DNA of 37,994 nucleotides from Methylobacterium sp. E-066 (GTDB lineage Bacteria; Pseudomonadota; Alphaproteobacteria; Rhizobiales; Beijerinckiaceae), in NCBI RefSeq assembly GCF_022829635.1, contig NZ_JAKSYO010000038.1, positions 1 through 37,994 of the forward strand, read 5' to 3'. The notes under the pieces are model-generated. The model was not told the origin of the DNA. It was given only the letters and a program-made list of their open reading frames with translations, and did not search any database. The position numbers and the translations under genes were made by a program. The first letter of the stretch is position 1, and each line of letters begins with the position of its first letter. This document shows positions 31,769-37,994 of this stretch, one piece after another.

Positions 31769-31945
31769 CTAGGCCAGGCCATCCTTGGCAGCCTTGTCTG
31801 GATCGTCAGGCTTGCTCTCAGCATCCTGTACAACGTCTTTGCTCTCAGGCTCGCTGCCTGCCGTCGGGTCAGGTACGTTGACGTTCCGGATCGGCACTGT
31901 GGGCGGCACCACGCTCACGCCATGAGGCTTGTCGGTCTCGGTCAT
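31769..31945 (-). CDS. acidic hypothetical protein, 58 aa
   Basis: A short leftward frame from the ATG at 31945 to TAG at 31769. It reads MTETDKPHGVSVVPPTVPIR, then NVNVPDPTAGSEPESKDVVQ and ends KPDDPDKAAKDGLA. The product is acidic, Pro/Asp-rich and probably disordered, with no hydrophobic segment. It looks protein-like and fills an otherwise empty stretch. Unrecognised. Confidence 0.5.
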   Translation of the reverse strand: MTETDKPHGVSVVPPTVPIRNVNVPDPTAGSEPESKDVVQDAESKPDDPDKAAKDGLA

Positions 31946-32486
31946 CGCTATGCCGCTCCCAGTGACACCGGCACGTCGTGCGGACCAATGACTCGCCCGG
32001 CATCATCCCCCAAGGTCGCAGATCCTGCACGATTGGCAATCAGGTTTGGGAACCTGTGGCTTACCGCATCTTGCCGTACCCAGCCGTCTCGCGACGCACC
32101 ACAAGCTTACGAATAGCTCAGTACCTCGAAGGCATCACACCACACCCACTGAAGGCGCCGGGACCCATATCCCCGTGGTCCGCGCCCTCAAGCCGAAGCC
32201 GATCGAAGCACCGCGGCGCAGCTCGAAACAGCGCCGACGCTCTCGGACGTTCGTAGCTGTTCGGGAAGGCTCGCAGATGTTCTCTGCACACCTGTGCACC
32301 CCAGTGCGGATCGGCCGGCCCCGCCCGATCCGTGACTACGGGTGCCTTGGTCTGTAGGCGGAATAACCCCGCCTCTGCGCCCCTGTCCTGTTCCGGATGA
32401 GCACCGTTCGTGGCCGCCTCATGGGTCCTCGTCACCCGACACAGCGGCCGCCATCTTGAGCCTATGCCCGCGCAGCACGATCAAAC
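31946..32486. other. Stretch without a recognisable gene
   Basis: About 540 bp between a leftward small gene and the end of the tail-lysozyme-like gene. Open frames are present on both strands but are Arg/Pro/Ser-rich and show no motif. No tRNA cloverleaf, terminator or repeat was found by eye. It may be decayed prophage sequence. Confidence 0.4.
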
Positions 32487-33669
32487 CTACGACCCGCGAA
32501 CCTGGCCTCTCACCCCGGCATTCCGCAGCATCCCGTAGAACTTCCCCGGGTCGAACATGGCCCGCGCCTGCTGCAGCGAGATCGGCCGGCCGCCCGGCGC
32601 CTCGCCTCCAGCCATCCCGCCCGCCTTCTGTCCCTGCCCCTGCTTCTGCTGGCCGCCGGCGATGCTCTTGAGGGCGTTGCCGATCTGGGCGTAGGGGGCT
32701 GGCCTCCTGCTGCGGCTGTGCGGCAGGATCGGCCGAGAACCCAATTGGTGGGGGAGCAACCGCGAGCGGCTGAGCTGACAGCGCCGCGACGCCGGGCATC
32801 GGAGAGGCCTGGCCTGGCACGGCGCCACCCTGACCGACGACACCGCCGAGTCCGAAGCCGCCCTGCTGTGCGGTCGAACCCATCGAGCCGCCGCGAGGGG
32901 CTGCGACCCCCGGCAGCGCCTGCCCGCCCGCGAAGCTGTTGGCGTACTGCTGCGTGGTCGCCAGCCGGGCCGCATTCTCGCCACCGGGTCTGTCGTAACC
33001 GGCGAATTTCCAAGCCTGAGCCATCAGGCGATTGGCTTCCTCGGCGCTGCCGGCATTCTGCAGAGCCTGGATCCGCGCCGGGTTCTCGGCCAGCGTGAAT
33101 TTCGCCTGCGCCACCACCGGGTCGGCCGCGCCCTGCGTGAAGGCTTTCATGTTGGCGAGGCGATCGGCGCGCCACGACAGGATCCCGCCGGACTGGCCCG
33201 CCTGCCCGCTCTCGCTCGGGTCGGACCAGGAGCCGACGATGTTGCTGGGCGAGTACCGGCTTTCGTGGGCGGCATAGGCTGCCACCGCCCCGAGACCGTT
33301 CGGGTTGGTTAGACCGCCCTGCTGCAGGGTCGAGATGAACCGGCCGCGGATGTCGTTCGGGTCGGGCGTAGCCGCCTGGGCACTCGACGGCCCCAGCGCG
33401 TTCAGGGCCGCGGAGGCAAGCCCCTGTGCCTCAGGCAGAACCACGTCGGTCGGCGCGCCCGTGGGCGGGGTCTGTGGCTGATAGCCGGTGAACCCCGGCG
33501 GGGTCGCCTGCGGCACGTCCTGGGGCATGCCCTGGCCCATGCCACCCTGGCCCTGGCCCTGGGCCTGGGCGAGCTGCTGTTGCTGAAGCCAGTCCTGGAT
33601 GGACGGGCTCAGACCCGCGCCGCCGCCTGCGAAAGAGGGCATGCCCCCGAAGCCGGTCCCGTCGCTCAT
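32487..33669 (-). pseudogene. phage tail-lysozyme-like protein with one-base frameshift
   Basis: From the ATG at 33669 (MSDGTGFGGMPSFAGGG) the protein has a Gln/Gly/Pro-rich N-terminus, then a domain like phage tail lysozymes: IRGRFISTLQQGGLTNPNGL, AAYAAHESRYSPSNIVGSWS, SGGILSWRADRLANMKAFTQ. It would cleave peptidoglycan during DNA injection. At about 32694-32698 a run of five G (plus strand) breaks the frame. Removing one base joins AAQPQQEASP to YAQIGNALKSIAGGQQKQGQ and on to ARAMFDPGKFYGMLRNAG, ending at 32487. Without that correction the product ends in an Arg-rich shadow. The frameshift may be a real mutation, a sequencing error or programmed. Confidence 0.7.
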
Positions 33670-33825
33670 GTGGAATGCCCCATCGTTGCGAAATGCGGCC
33701 CGCTGGCGGGCATCGGGCAATTTCTGGTGTCTGTGTGCGGGCTCGGGGCGGTGCCTGCCTGAACCCCGCCTGCACGGCTTCTGCGGCTATCGACAGAACG
33801 GCAGCGCGGGGCCACATTCTTAGGC

Positions 33826-34146
33826 ATGCGCCGCCTCGTTCAGCCCGGATGGATCCTGTTCCAACTCGCGGTGGTCGGGTTCTTCGTCTGGGTAGCGGCC
33901 ACCGTCCAAACCGATCAGCCCCGCCAATACGGGGTCATGGTCGTTGCGGGCGTCTTCACCGCCTACGCGCTGACCGTCGCACTGCTGATCCTCAACGAGG
34001 GCCGCAAAGACGCCCTGCGCTGGTGGCGGCGACGCCACGCGATCAGCGTCTCGGATGGACACGGAGCATCAGAGGATCTGCGTCCGCATCTTCGTAGGCC
34101 TGGAGCGCGCGAGATCCCGCCGCCGGCAGGCCACCACCGCCTCTGA
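33826..34146 (+). CDS. small membrane protein, 106 aa
   Basis: Residues 1-73 look genuine, with two hydrophobic helices: PGWILFQLAVVGFFVWVAAT and QYGVMVVAGVFTAYALTVAL, then a basic RKDALRWWRRRHAI. The last third overlaps the convergent virion-like gene by 104 bp and is not protein-like, so the true end may have been lost. It lies inside a leftward prophage-like block, between two phage-type genes, which suggests a phage accessory gene. Function unknown. Confidence 0.55.
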   Translation: MRRLVQPGWILFQLAVVGFFVWVAATVQTDQPRQYGVMVVAGVFTAYALTVALLILNEGRKDALRWWRRRHAISVSDGHGASEDLRPHLRRPGAREIPPPAGHHRL

Positions 34147-34606
34147 CTAGATTATTGCCGAGGTAGGCCTGCACGGGGCGGGACGTGATCGCCCGACCTG
34201 CCAAGGCAGGGAGTACGAAGGCGGCCGCCCCGGTCCCCGCGACTGTCGAGGATGGCGCTCCCGCCAGCAGCCCGGCCCCCATCGCCCCGAGGCTGTGGAC
34301 CACACTGTTCGCCATCAGCCGCGGCGCTGTCCCCGAATTCGGGAGCGGCCTTATCGCGGTGACGGCGCGCGCCAGATCCGCCATCTCACCCTCGCCCCGC
34401 GCGTAGGCTGCCGGATCCCGACGCGCGATGGTCGAGCGCAGGGCGTCGGGCGAGATGTGCCCTTCTGCGGCGACGACACCCGGCACGTTCATAGCCTGCT
34501 CTGCAGTCTTCATGGCGCCGTACTGGCGACGCGCCTCGCTGAGGGCGCCAGCGTCGGCCGTGCCGGCCACCGAGCGCTCGAATGCGCCGTCCAAGCGCAC
34601 ACACAC
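34043..34606 (-). CDS. phage virion-protein-like, C-terminal fragment, 187 aa
   Basis: Contains ALSEARRQYGAMKTAEQAMN, GHISPDALRSTIARRDPAAY, RGEGEMADLARAVTAIRPLP and NSGTAPRLMANS. This order resembles the C-terminus of large podovirus-type virion or DNA-ejection proteins (family impression, not verified). The usual long N-terminal part is missing: upstream of 34606 the phage sequence stops and unrelated rightward genes begin. It is therefore probably a remnant. A hydrophobic stretch (LAGAPSSTVAGTGAAAFVLP) follows, and the end is basic. Confidence 0.45.
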   Translation of the reverse strand: MCVRLDGAFERSVAGTADAGALSEARRQYGAMKTAEQAMNVPGVVAAEGHISPDALRSTIARRDPAAYARGEGEMADLARAVTAIRPLPNSGTAPRLMANSVVHSLGAMGAGLLAGAPSSTVAGTGAAAFVLPALAGRAITSRPVQAYLGNNLVRGGGGLPAAGSRALQAYEDADADPLMLRVHPRR

Positions 34607-34655
34607 ATGACAGTTTGCGTGTAGCGGCCAAAACGAACACCTCTAATCCGTCAAA

Positions 34656-34679
34656 CCCCTATCACCCCGGGGATAGGGG
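34656..34679. promoter_or_regulatory. Hairpin just upstream of the 34686 gene
   Basis: CCCCTATC (34656-34663) pairs perfectly with GATAGGGG (34672-34679) around an ACCCCGGG loop. The right arm ends 6 bp before the GTG start at 34686 and contains the only G-rich ribosome-binding candidate. It could be an operator or a translation-control stem. Confidence 0.45.
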
Positions 34680-34685
34680 CGCCCG

Positions 34686-34925
34686 GTGATCCCCGCTGCC
34701 GACGCCTGGGGGCCGTTCCGACCCGACCTCGACCCTGCCGAGCGGCTCGCCCAACTGCGGTCGATGCGGGCCATCGTCCATTTGACCACCGGGCCTCGGG
34801 GCGATGCCCTCGCCCGTGAGCTGCGCCTCGCCGAGCAGGATCTCGCGCACCTGCCGGCCGCCGTCGTAGCGCTAGACCGCCGGCACGCGCTGGCGTCGTT
34901 CGCCCGCCTCTATCGCACCGACTGA
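34686..34925 (+). CDS. hypothetical phage-type protein, 79 aa
   Basis: Starts at a GTG behind AGGGG. The product is helical and charged: FRPDLDPAERLAQLRSMRAI, LARELRLAEQDLAHLPAAVV, LDRRHALASFARLYRTD. Unrecognised. It is first in a rightward pair with the gene at 34938 (12-bp gap, GGAG ribosome site). Likely part of a phage or mobile-element accessory operon. Confidence 0.6.
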   Translation: MIPAADAWGPFRPDLDPAERLAQLRSMRAIVHLTTGPRGDALARELRLAEQDLAHLPAAVVALDRRHALASFARLYRTD

Positions 34926-34937
34926 CCTGGAGAGCCC

Positions 34938-35249
34938 ATGCCGAGCGCTAGAACCACCGCCCGCCGCGCAGCGGTCCGGGCTGAGGATTCCTCACCCGAT
35001 CAGGTCGCCTCCTCTATCCTGGTGCTGCTCTCGGGCATCGAGCGCCACGATCCTAGAGCGCCTGCAGCTCTGGCCTTCCGTACCGCTCTGGCCCGCAAGG
35101 GGCGCGAACTCGCCAAGGCCGGCGGCCCGGCGGCGTTCGCCGACATGCTCGCCCGGATCCGCGCCGCCGATCCAGCCCAGGCCGATGCGCGCGAGACCAT
35201 CCTCACCACCGCGTGGGCCGGCCTGCTACCGGTACCGGAGGGAACTTGA
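34938..35249 (+). CDS. phage-type small protein, paralogue of 37277 gene, 103 aa
   Basis: Helical protein: QVASSILVLLSGIERHDPRA, ALAFRTALARKGRELAKAGG, then ADPAQADARETILTTAWAGL. It aligns along its length with the product at 37277 (VASILTLVQSIERYGPNAPA, AFRSALRRKG, ADPDRADTRIAIICAAWADL), so the two arose by duplication. GGAG precedes the start. Function unknown. Confidence 0.65.
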   Translation: MPSARTTARRAAVRAEDSSPDQVASSILVLLSGIERHDPRAPAALAFRTALARKGRELAKAGGPAAFADMLARIRAADPAQADARETILTTAWAGLLPVPEGT

Positions 35250-35265
35250 GATGAGCGCCGTCCGA

Positions 35266-35568
35266 TCAACTGCCCATCTGGCTCAGCATCCGCTCAAGCC
35301 TGTCGAGCAAGCCGTCGAGTTCGCCAACTGCAGCAATCAGCTCGTCGACGGATCCCCGCCATGGGTCCATCGGATCATGCGGTATGTCCCTCAGCAGCGT
35401 CCTGATGCCCGCCACTTGCGCGCGTCCGGCCGTAACCGCCGCTTCGATCAGGGCCGGATCGGCTGGCACGATCGTTCCGTCGGCGGTTCGGCGACCAAGC
35501 AGACGCTGCATCGCTGCCAAATTCACGGCCAGCGTGTGCAGGTTGGTCGACACAGGAGCGGCCGTCAT
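35266..35568 (-). CDS. hypothetical helical protein, 100 aa
   Basis: Unrecognised. Reads MTAAPVSTNLHTLAVNLAAM, ALIEAAVTAGRAQVAGIRTL and SVDELIAAVGELDGLLDRLE; mostly helices, with a likely coiled coil at the C-terminus. Its start overlaps the stop of the gene at 35565 by 4 bp (ATGA), so the two are coupled. It converges with the gene at 34938. Confidence 0.6.
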   Translation of the reverse strand: MTAAPVSTNLHTLAVNLAAMQRLLGRRTADGTIVPADPALIEAAVTAGRAQVAGIRTLLRDIPHDPMDPWRGSVDELIAAVGELDGLLDRLERMLSQMGS

Positions 35569-35891
35569 GAGTTCGCTTTAGACGCCGGCAGGGGCGGCAG
35601 TTCGGCCAAATCGAACAGCACGCGAGCGCCTTGGATCGCCGCCACCGTCTCGCAAGCCGCCCCTTGCGTGCGCGCTCTGCGTTCCAGATCCGCTAAGCGG
35701 ATCCCGAACACCTCGGCCTGGCGCCGGTTTCGTTCAGAGGGAAATTCGCCCAACAGGTCGATGAGCTCGACCATGAGCGAACGCGGAACGACCGTCTCGG
35801 TAGGAGATTGCATACGCCCGTACTCCTGCGGCCCGAGTTGGACAGGCTGCATCGGGTCGAGCGCGCGCGCATTCACACAGATCAGAGCCAA
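35565..35891 (-). CDS. hypothetical protein, 108 aa
   Basis: Unrecognised. The central part is helical and charged (RSLMVELIDLLGEFPSERNR, FGIRLADLERRARTQGAACE) and the C-terminus is hydrophobic-acidic (ARVLFDLAELPPLPASKANS). A shorter start at Met27 (MQSPTETVVP) is possible. Coupled by ATGA to the downstream gene. It diverges from the gene at 35971, so a promoter region of about 80 bp is shared. Confidence 0.55.
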   Translation of the reverse strand: MALICVNARALDPMQPVQLGPQEYGRMQSPTETVVPRSLMVELIDLLGEFPSERNRRQAEVFGIRLADLERRARTQGAACETVAAIQGARVLFDLAELPPLPASKANS

Positions 35892-35970
35892 GCGCAGTCA
35901 TCTGCCGACGGTCATCAAGTGTACGTATGGGACGGCCCCTTCGACCGCGGAACCTGACCGGAGCGCCGCC

Positions 35971-36255
35971 ATGGGCGACCTGATCACCCTCCCCGCCCTG
36001 CCGGTTGAGCGCCTGCGCGAGGTGCACAGCTACGGCTTCGCCGCCGGGCTGATCCTAGTGCTGATGCTCGACACGAACGAGGGCGCGCACATGCCGTTGC
36101 GCCTGTCCGCGGTCGGACCCGAACCCATCGGCACCGTGACGCTCTCCACGTTCCCGCACATGGGCGAGGGTCGCCGGCAGGCCGACAAGGTGGCGGTGTC
36201 CGTCCTGCGCGCCCTGCAGCACGCCGAATGGACCATCCCGGGGAGCGCAGCATGA
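35971..36255 (+). CDS. hypothetical protein, 94 aa
   Basis: Unrecognised. The ATG at 35971 follows CCGGAGCGCCGCC. The sequence reads MGDLITLPALPVERLREVHS, GFAAGLILVLMLDTNEGAHM, TVTLSTFPHMGEGRRQADKV and ends AVSVLRALQHAEWTIPGSAA. It looks like a compact alpha/beta protein. Its stop overlaps the next start (ATGA at 36252-36255), so it is translationally coupled to the DUF2786-like gene. Confidence 0.65.
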   Translation: MGDLITLPALPVERLREVHSYGFAAGLILVLMLDTNEGAHMPLRLSAVGPEPIGTVTLSTFPHMGEGRRQADKVAVSVLRALQHAEWTIPGSAA

Positions 36256-37280
36256 CGGCCGGTCTGGAGACCTTCGCCAAGGTGCGAGCGCTGCACGACA
36301 GCACCACCAACCCGGGCGAGAAAGCATCGGCCGCAGCCCGGATGAAGGCGCTCGCCAACAAGGCTGGGATGACGGTTGATCAGGCCGTGTCCAAGTTGGA
36401 CGCCCCGCCGGTGACGATCGTCGCGAGCCGCACCGTCAACATGGCCGACTTCTTCGACACTCCGTATTTCAGGGAGCAGAAGGCCGAGCAGGACCGCGAG
36501 CGTGCCGTGCGCTGGCAGGAAGTGCTGGCCGAGTACGGATCTGAGGCGGCGGTATTTGAGCCCGGTGATTGGGAGCGGGCGCTTTCCGAGGCGGCCGCCC
36601 CGTTCCGCCCAGATGACGGATACGGCCTCCGCAACTGGAACTACGTCACATCTCGGGACGATCCGGATCCTGAGATCGTGGCCGCCATTGCTGGCGCCTA
36701 CCCCATGCCGGCTACCGTCCAGCATGCGGGGACCGAATTTATGTTCTGGGACAAGCTCGGGCGCGACCGGGAGGCACGAGGGACTGGATGCGGCGACCAC
36801 GCCGAAGAGGTTTCCTTCCGTCTGGTTCTGGTCGAGCGGCTGTTGGACACGATGCCGGCCGCAGGACTCAATGACCTCCGCGCCCGCATGTCCTGGCTGG
36901 AATGGTTAAACGCGCTCGGGTCGCCGTGCGAGGACAAGCAGCGCGTCCGCCTCACCGCCCTCCGCGCCGACATCGAGCGCATGGCCCAGCGGCTCCGCGA
37001 CCAAGACGCCGAGCCCCAGCCCGTCCAAAATGGACAGAAAGGGGAGGCACAGTCTGCCCACCCCTCTCATGCCTCAGATTTGAGGGGTAAACCTGCGCCT
37101 GTCCAATCTGAACACGCTAAAGGGGGTGGCGCTTCACCACCTCCCTTGCGCCGGACTAATGCCGACAAGCGCCGCGACGTGCTCGCGCTGCTCGGCCAGG
37201 AGCTTCCGGACCGCGAGATTGCCCGCCTAGCAGGCGTCTCGCCTACCACCGTCGGCGCAATCAGGAGGTCACAGCCATGA
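36252..37280 (+). CDS. DUF2786-like protein with C-terminal HTH, 342 aa
   Basis: The N-terminus (AKVRALHDSTTNPGEKASAA, ARMKALANKAGMTVDQAVSK) resembles DUF2786, a short domain common in phage and plasmid proteins. The middle is acidic and Trp-containing, with no known motif. The C-terminus (ADKRRDVLALLGQELPDREI, ARLAGVSPTTVGAIRRSQP) is a helix-turn-helix, implying DNA binding. The ATG start gives a 4-bp overlap with the preceding gene, and its stop overlaps the 37277 gene by 4 bp, so three genes form a coupled operon. Possibly a phage replication or regulatory protein. Confidence 0.7.
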   Translation: MTAGLETFAKVRALHDSTTNPGEKASAAARMKALANKAGMTVDQAVSKLDAPPVTIVASRTVNMADFFDTPYFREQKAEQDRERAVRWQEVLAEYGSEAAVFEPGDWERALSEAAAPFRPDDGYGLRNWNYVTSRDDPDPEIVAAIAGAYPMPATVQHAGTEFMFWDKLGRDREARGTGCGDHAEEVSFRLVLVERLLDTMPAAGLNDLRARMSWLEWLNALGSPCEDKQRVRLTALRADIERMAQRLRDQDAEPQPVQNGQKGEAQSAHPSHASDLRGKPAPVQSEHAKGGGASPPPLRRTNADKRRDVLALLGQELPDREIARLAGVSPTTVGAIRRSQP

Positions 37281-37558
37281 TCGCCGCCCTCCCCGATCCG
37301 CCGACCGTCGCCAGCATTCTTACCCTCGTGCAGAGCATCGAGCGCTACGGCCCGAATGCCCCGGCTGCTGCCGCCTTTCGTAGCGCCCTGCGCCGCAAGG
37401 GCATTGAGGCCGACAACATCGGGGGTCTCGCAGCCCTCGACGCACTGGCGGACGCGGTTGTAGCTGCCGACCCAGACCGTGCCGACACCAGGATCGCCAT
37501 CATCTGTGCCGCCTGGGCCGATCTGTTGCCATGTCCTGGCGGGAGGGCTCGGCCATGA
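37277..37558 (+). CDS. phage-type small protein, paralogue of 34938 gene, 93 aa
   Basis: Helical protein with VASILTLVQSIERYGPNAPA, AAFRSALRRKGIEADNIGGL and ADPDRADTRIAIICAAWADL, matching the 34938 product throughout. Starts in an ATGA overlap with the HTH gene upstream. Unknown function; the two paralogues bracket this rightward block. Confidence 0.65.
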   Translation: MIAALPDPPTVASILTLVQSIERYGPNAPAAAAFRSALRRKGIEADNIGGLAALDALADAVVAADPDRADTRIAIICAAWADLLPCPGGRARP

Positions 37559-37574
37559 CGCCCCACGAGCGCGC

Positions 37575-37757
37575 CTACCAGCCGAGTCCGATCTCCTTCG
37601 TCCGCTCGGCGGGCTTTGCGCTTCCCAGCCACCAGAGCAGGGCGTTCAGGGCGATCAGCGCTTCTGGCCTCATATCGGATTGGAACAAACCACGTCGATC
37701 GAGGTCCTGCGCAAATGCATCGGAGGCGACCAGCGCATCCTCTATCGCCGCCTCTAG
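37575..37757 (-). pseudogene. 3' fragment of a small helical gene cut by an IS5-family element
   Basis: A leftward frame enters from the element and reads LEAAIEDALVASDAFAQDLD, RRGLFQSDMRPEALIALNAL, LWWLGSAKPAERTKEIGLGW to TAG at 37575. Heptad-like spacing and Trp content suggest a real protein tail. No start lies before the element except an internal Met. The break is at CTAG (37754-37757), a known preference for part of the IS5 family. An overlapping rightward frame from 37555 is Ser/Arg-rich and less convincing. Confidence 0.5.
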
Positions 37758-37994
37758 GTCGTGAACCCATAACGGGTGGCACGGTTTGGTCGGGGCATCG
37801 TTGGTTCTTCGAATGGAGGACCGAGGATGGCGCGGTTTGACCTGACGGATGTCGAGTGGGCGGTGATCGAGCCGATTCTGCCGACGGACGTACGCGGCAA
37901 GGATCGGGTGGACGACCGACGGGTGCTGAACGGGATCTTCTGGCGGCTGCGCACGGGTGCGCCGTGGGCCGACATCCCGGCGCGTTACGGGCCC
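37758..37994 (+). mobile_element. IS5-family insertion sequence, left end, cut by window edge
   Basis: The element appears to begin at GTCGTGAACCCATAA just right of CTAG (37754-37757). It contains the 5' part of a transposase gene. The right end is outside the window, so the inverted repeat cannot be verified and the boundary is inferred. Confidence 0.7.
37827..37994 (+). CDS. IS5 family transposase, N-terminal fragment, 56 aa
   Basis: Starts at the ATG at 37827 behind GGAGGACCGAGG. The N-terminal domain is typical of IS5 (IS427-like) transposases: FDLTDVEWAVIEPILPTDVR, then DDRRVLNGIFWRLRTGAPWA and DIPARYGP. The DDE catalytic residues lie beyond the window, so activity cannot be judged. Confidence 0.9.
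   Translation, partial: MARFDLTDVEWAVIEPILPTDVRGKDRVDDRRVLNGIFWRLRTGAPWADIPARYGP

Noticed and set aside
32118..32435. 105-codon leftward frame
   Set aside because: No motif, no ribosome site, shadow-like composition.
37555..37764. Rightward frame starting in an ATGA overlap with the 37277 gene
   Set aside because: The C-terminal half is Ser/Arg/Ala low complexity, while the opposite strand encodes a more convincing protein tail.
1..37994. tRNA, rRNA or CRISPR array
   Set aside because: No cloverleaf, conserved rRNA block or regularly spaced direct repeats were seen; a computed search would be needed to exclude a tRNA fragment.

Overview
The window looks like a high-GC alphaproteobacterial chromosome or large plasmid, most likely Methylobacterium/Methylorubrum or a close relative. 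This rests on protein style and gene content recognised by eye, not on a database search: many Crp/Fnr paralogues of one subfamily, DUF6894 and DUF3597 small proteins, many PAS/GGDEF/EAL/MCP proteins, and IS481-, IS3- and IS5-type elements. No rRNA, tRNA or CRISPR array was seen.

Region 1 (1-9400) is a Crp/Fnr-rich zone. It holds the 5' end of one regulator at the left edge, an intact one at 1059, one split by an IS481 element (2322-4091), and a divergent pair (7902 leftward, 8409 rightward). Each member of that pair is directly followed by a paralogous small gene of about 80-90 codons. Between them lie two DUF6894 genes, a truncated XRE regulator and a compact four-gene operon with a YflT-like stress-type protein.

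Region 2 (9400-16400) carries a small Cys-rich protein, a PAS protein, an HTH-less relative of the XRE regulators, and an IS3-family element at a rearrangement junction. That junction joins a truncated DUF6894 duplicate to a potassium-channel remnant without its pore. A CPA1-type Na+/H+ antiporter and several small proteins follow.

Region 3 (16400-30100) is a sensory and cyclic-di-GMP island. It contains a LOV-like PAS protein lacking the photoactive Cys, a soluble double-PAS chemoreceptor, an HD-GYP phosphodiesterase, a cupredoxin, a GGDEF-EAL protein followed by a BLUF blue-light sensor, and a leftward run of two small XRE-like proteins, a membrane chemoreceptor, a 74-residue orphan, a CheY and a Cache-GGDEF cyclase. 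Three copies of a 120-173 bp dispersed repeat lie in intergenic gaps at 14.8, 16.6 and 25.1 kb.

Region 4 (30200-37994) has an intact XRE regulator, an HNH-type protein, small membrane and secreted proteins, and prophage-like genes. These include a tail-lysozyme-like protein with an apparent one-base frameshift, a virion-like fragment, two paralogous phage-type small genes, and a DUF2786-like protein with a C-terminal HTH. The window ends inside an IS5-family element that cuts off a small leftward gene at a CTAG site.

The main theme is layered sensing (Crp/Fnr, PAS/LOV/BLUF, chemoreceptors) feeding transcription, motility and c-di-GMP, in a region remodelled by insertion sequences.
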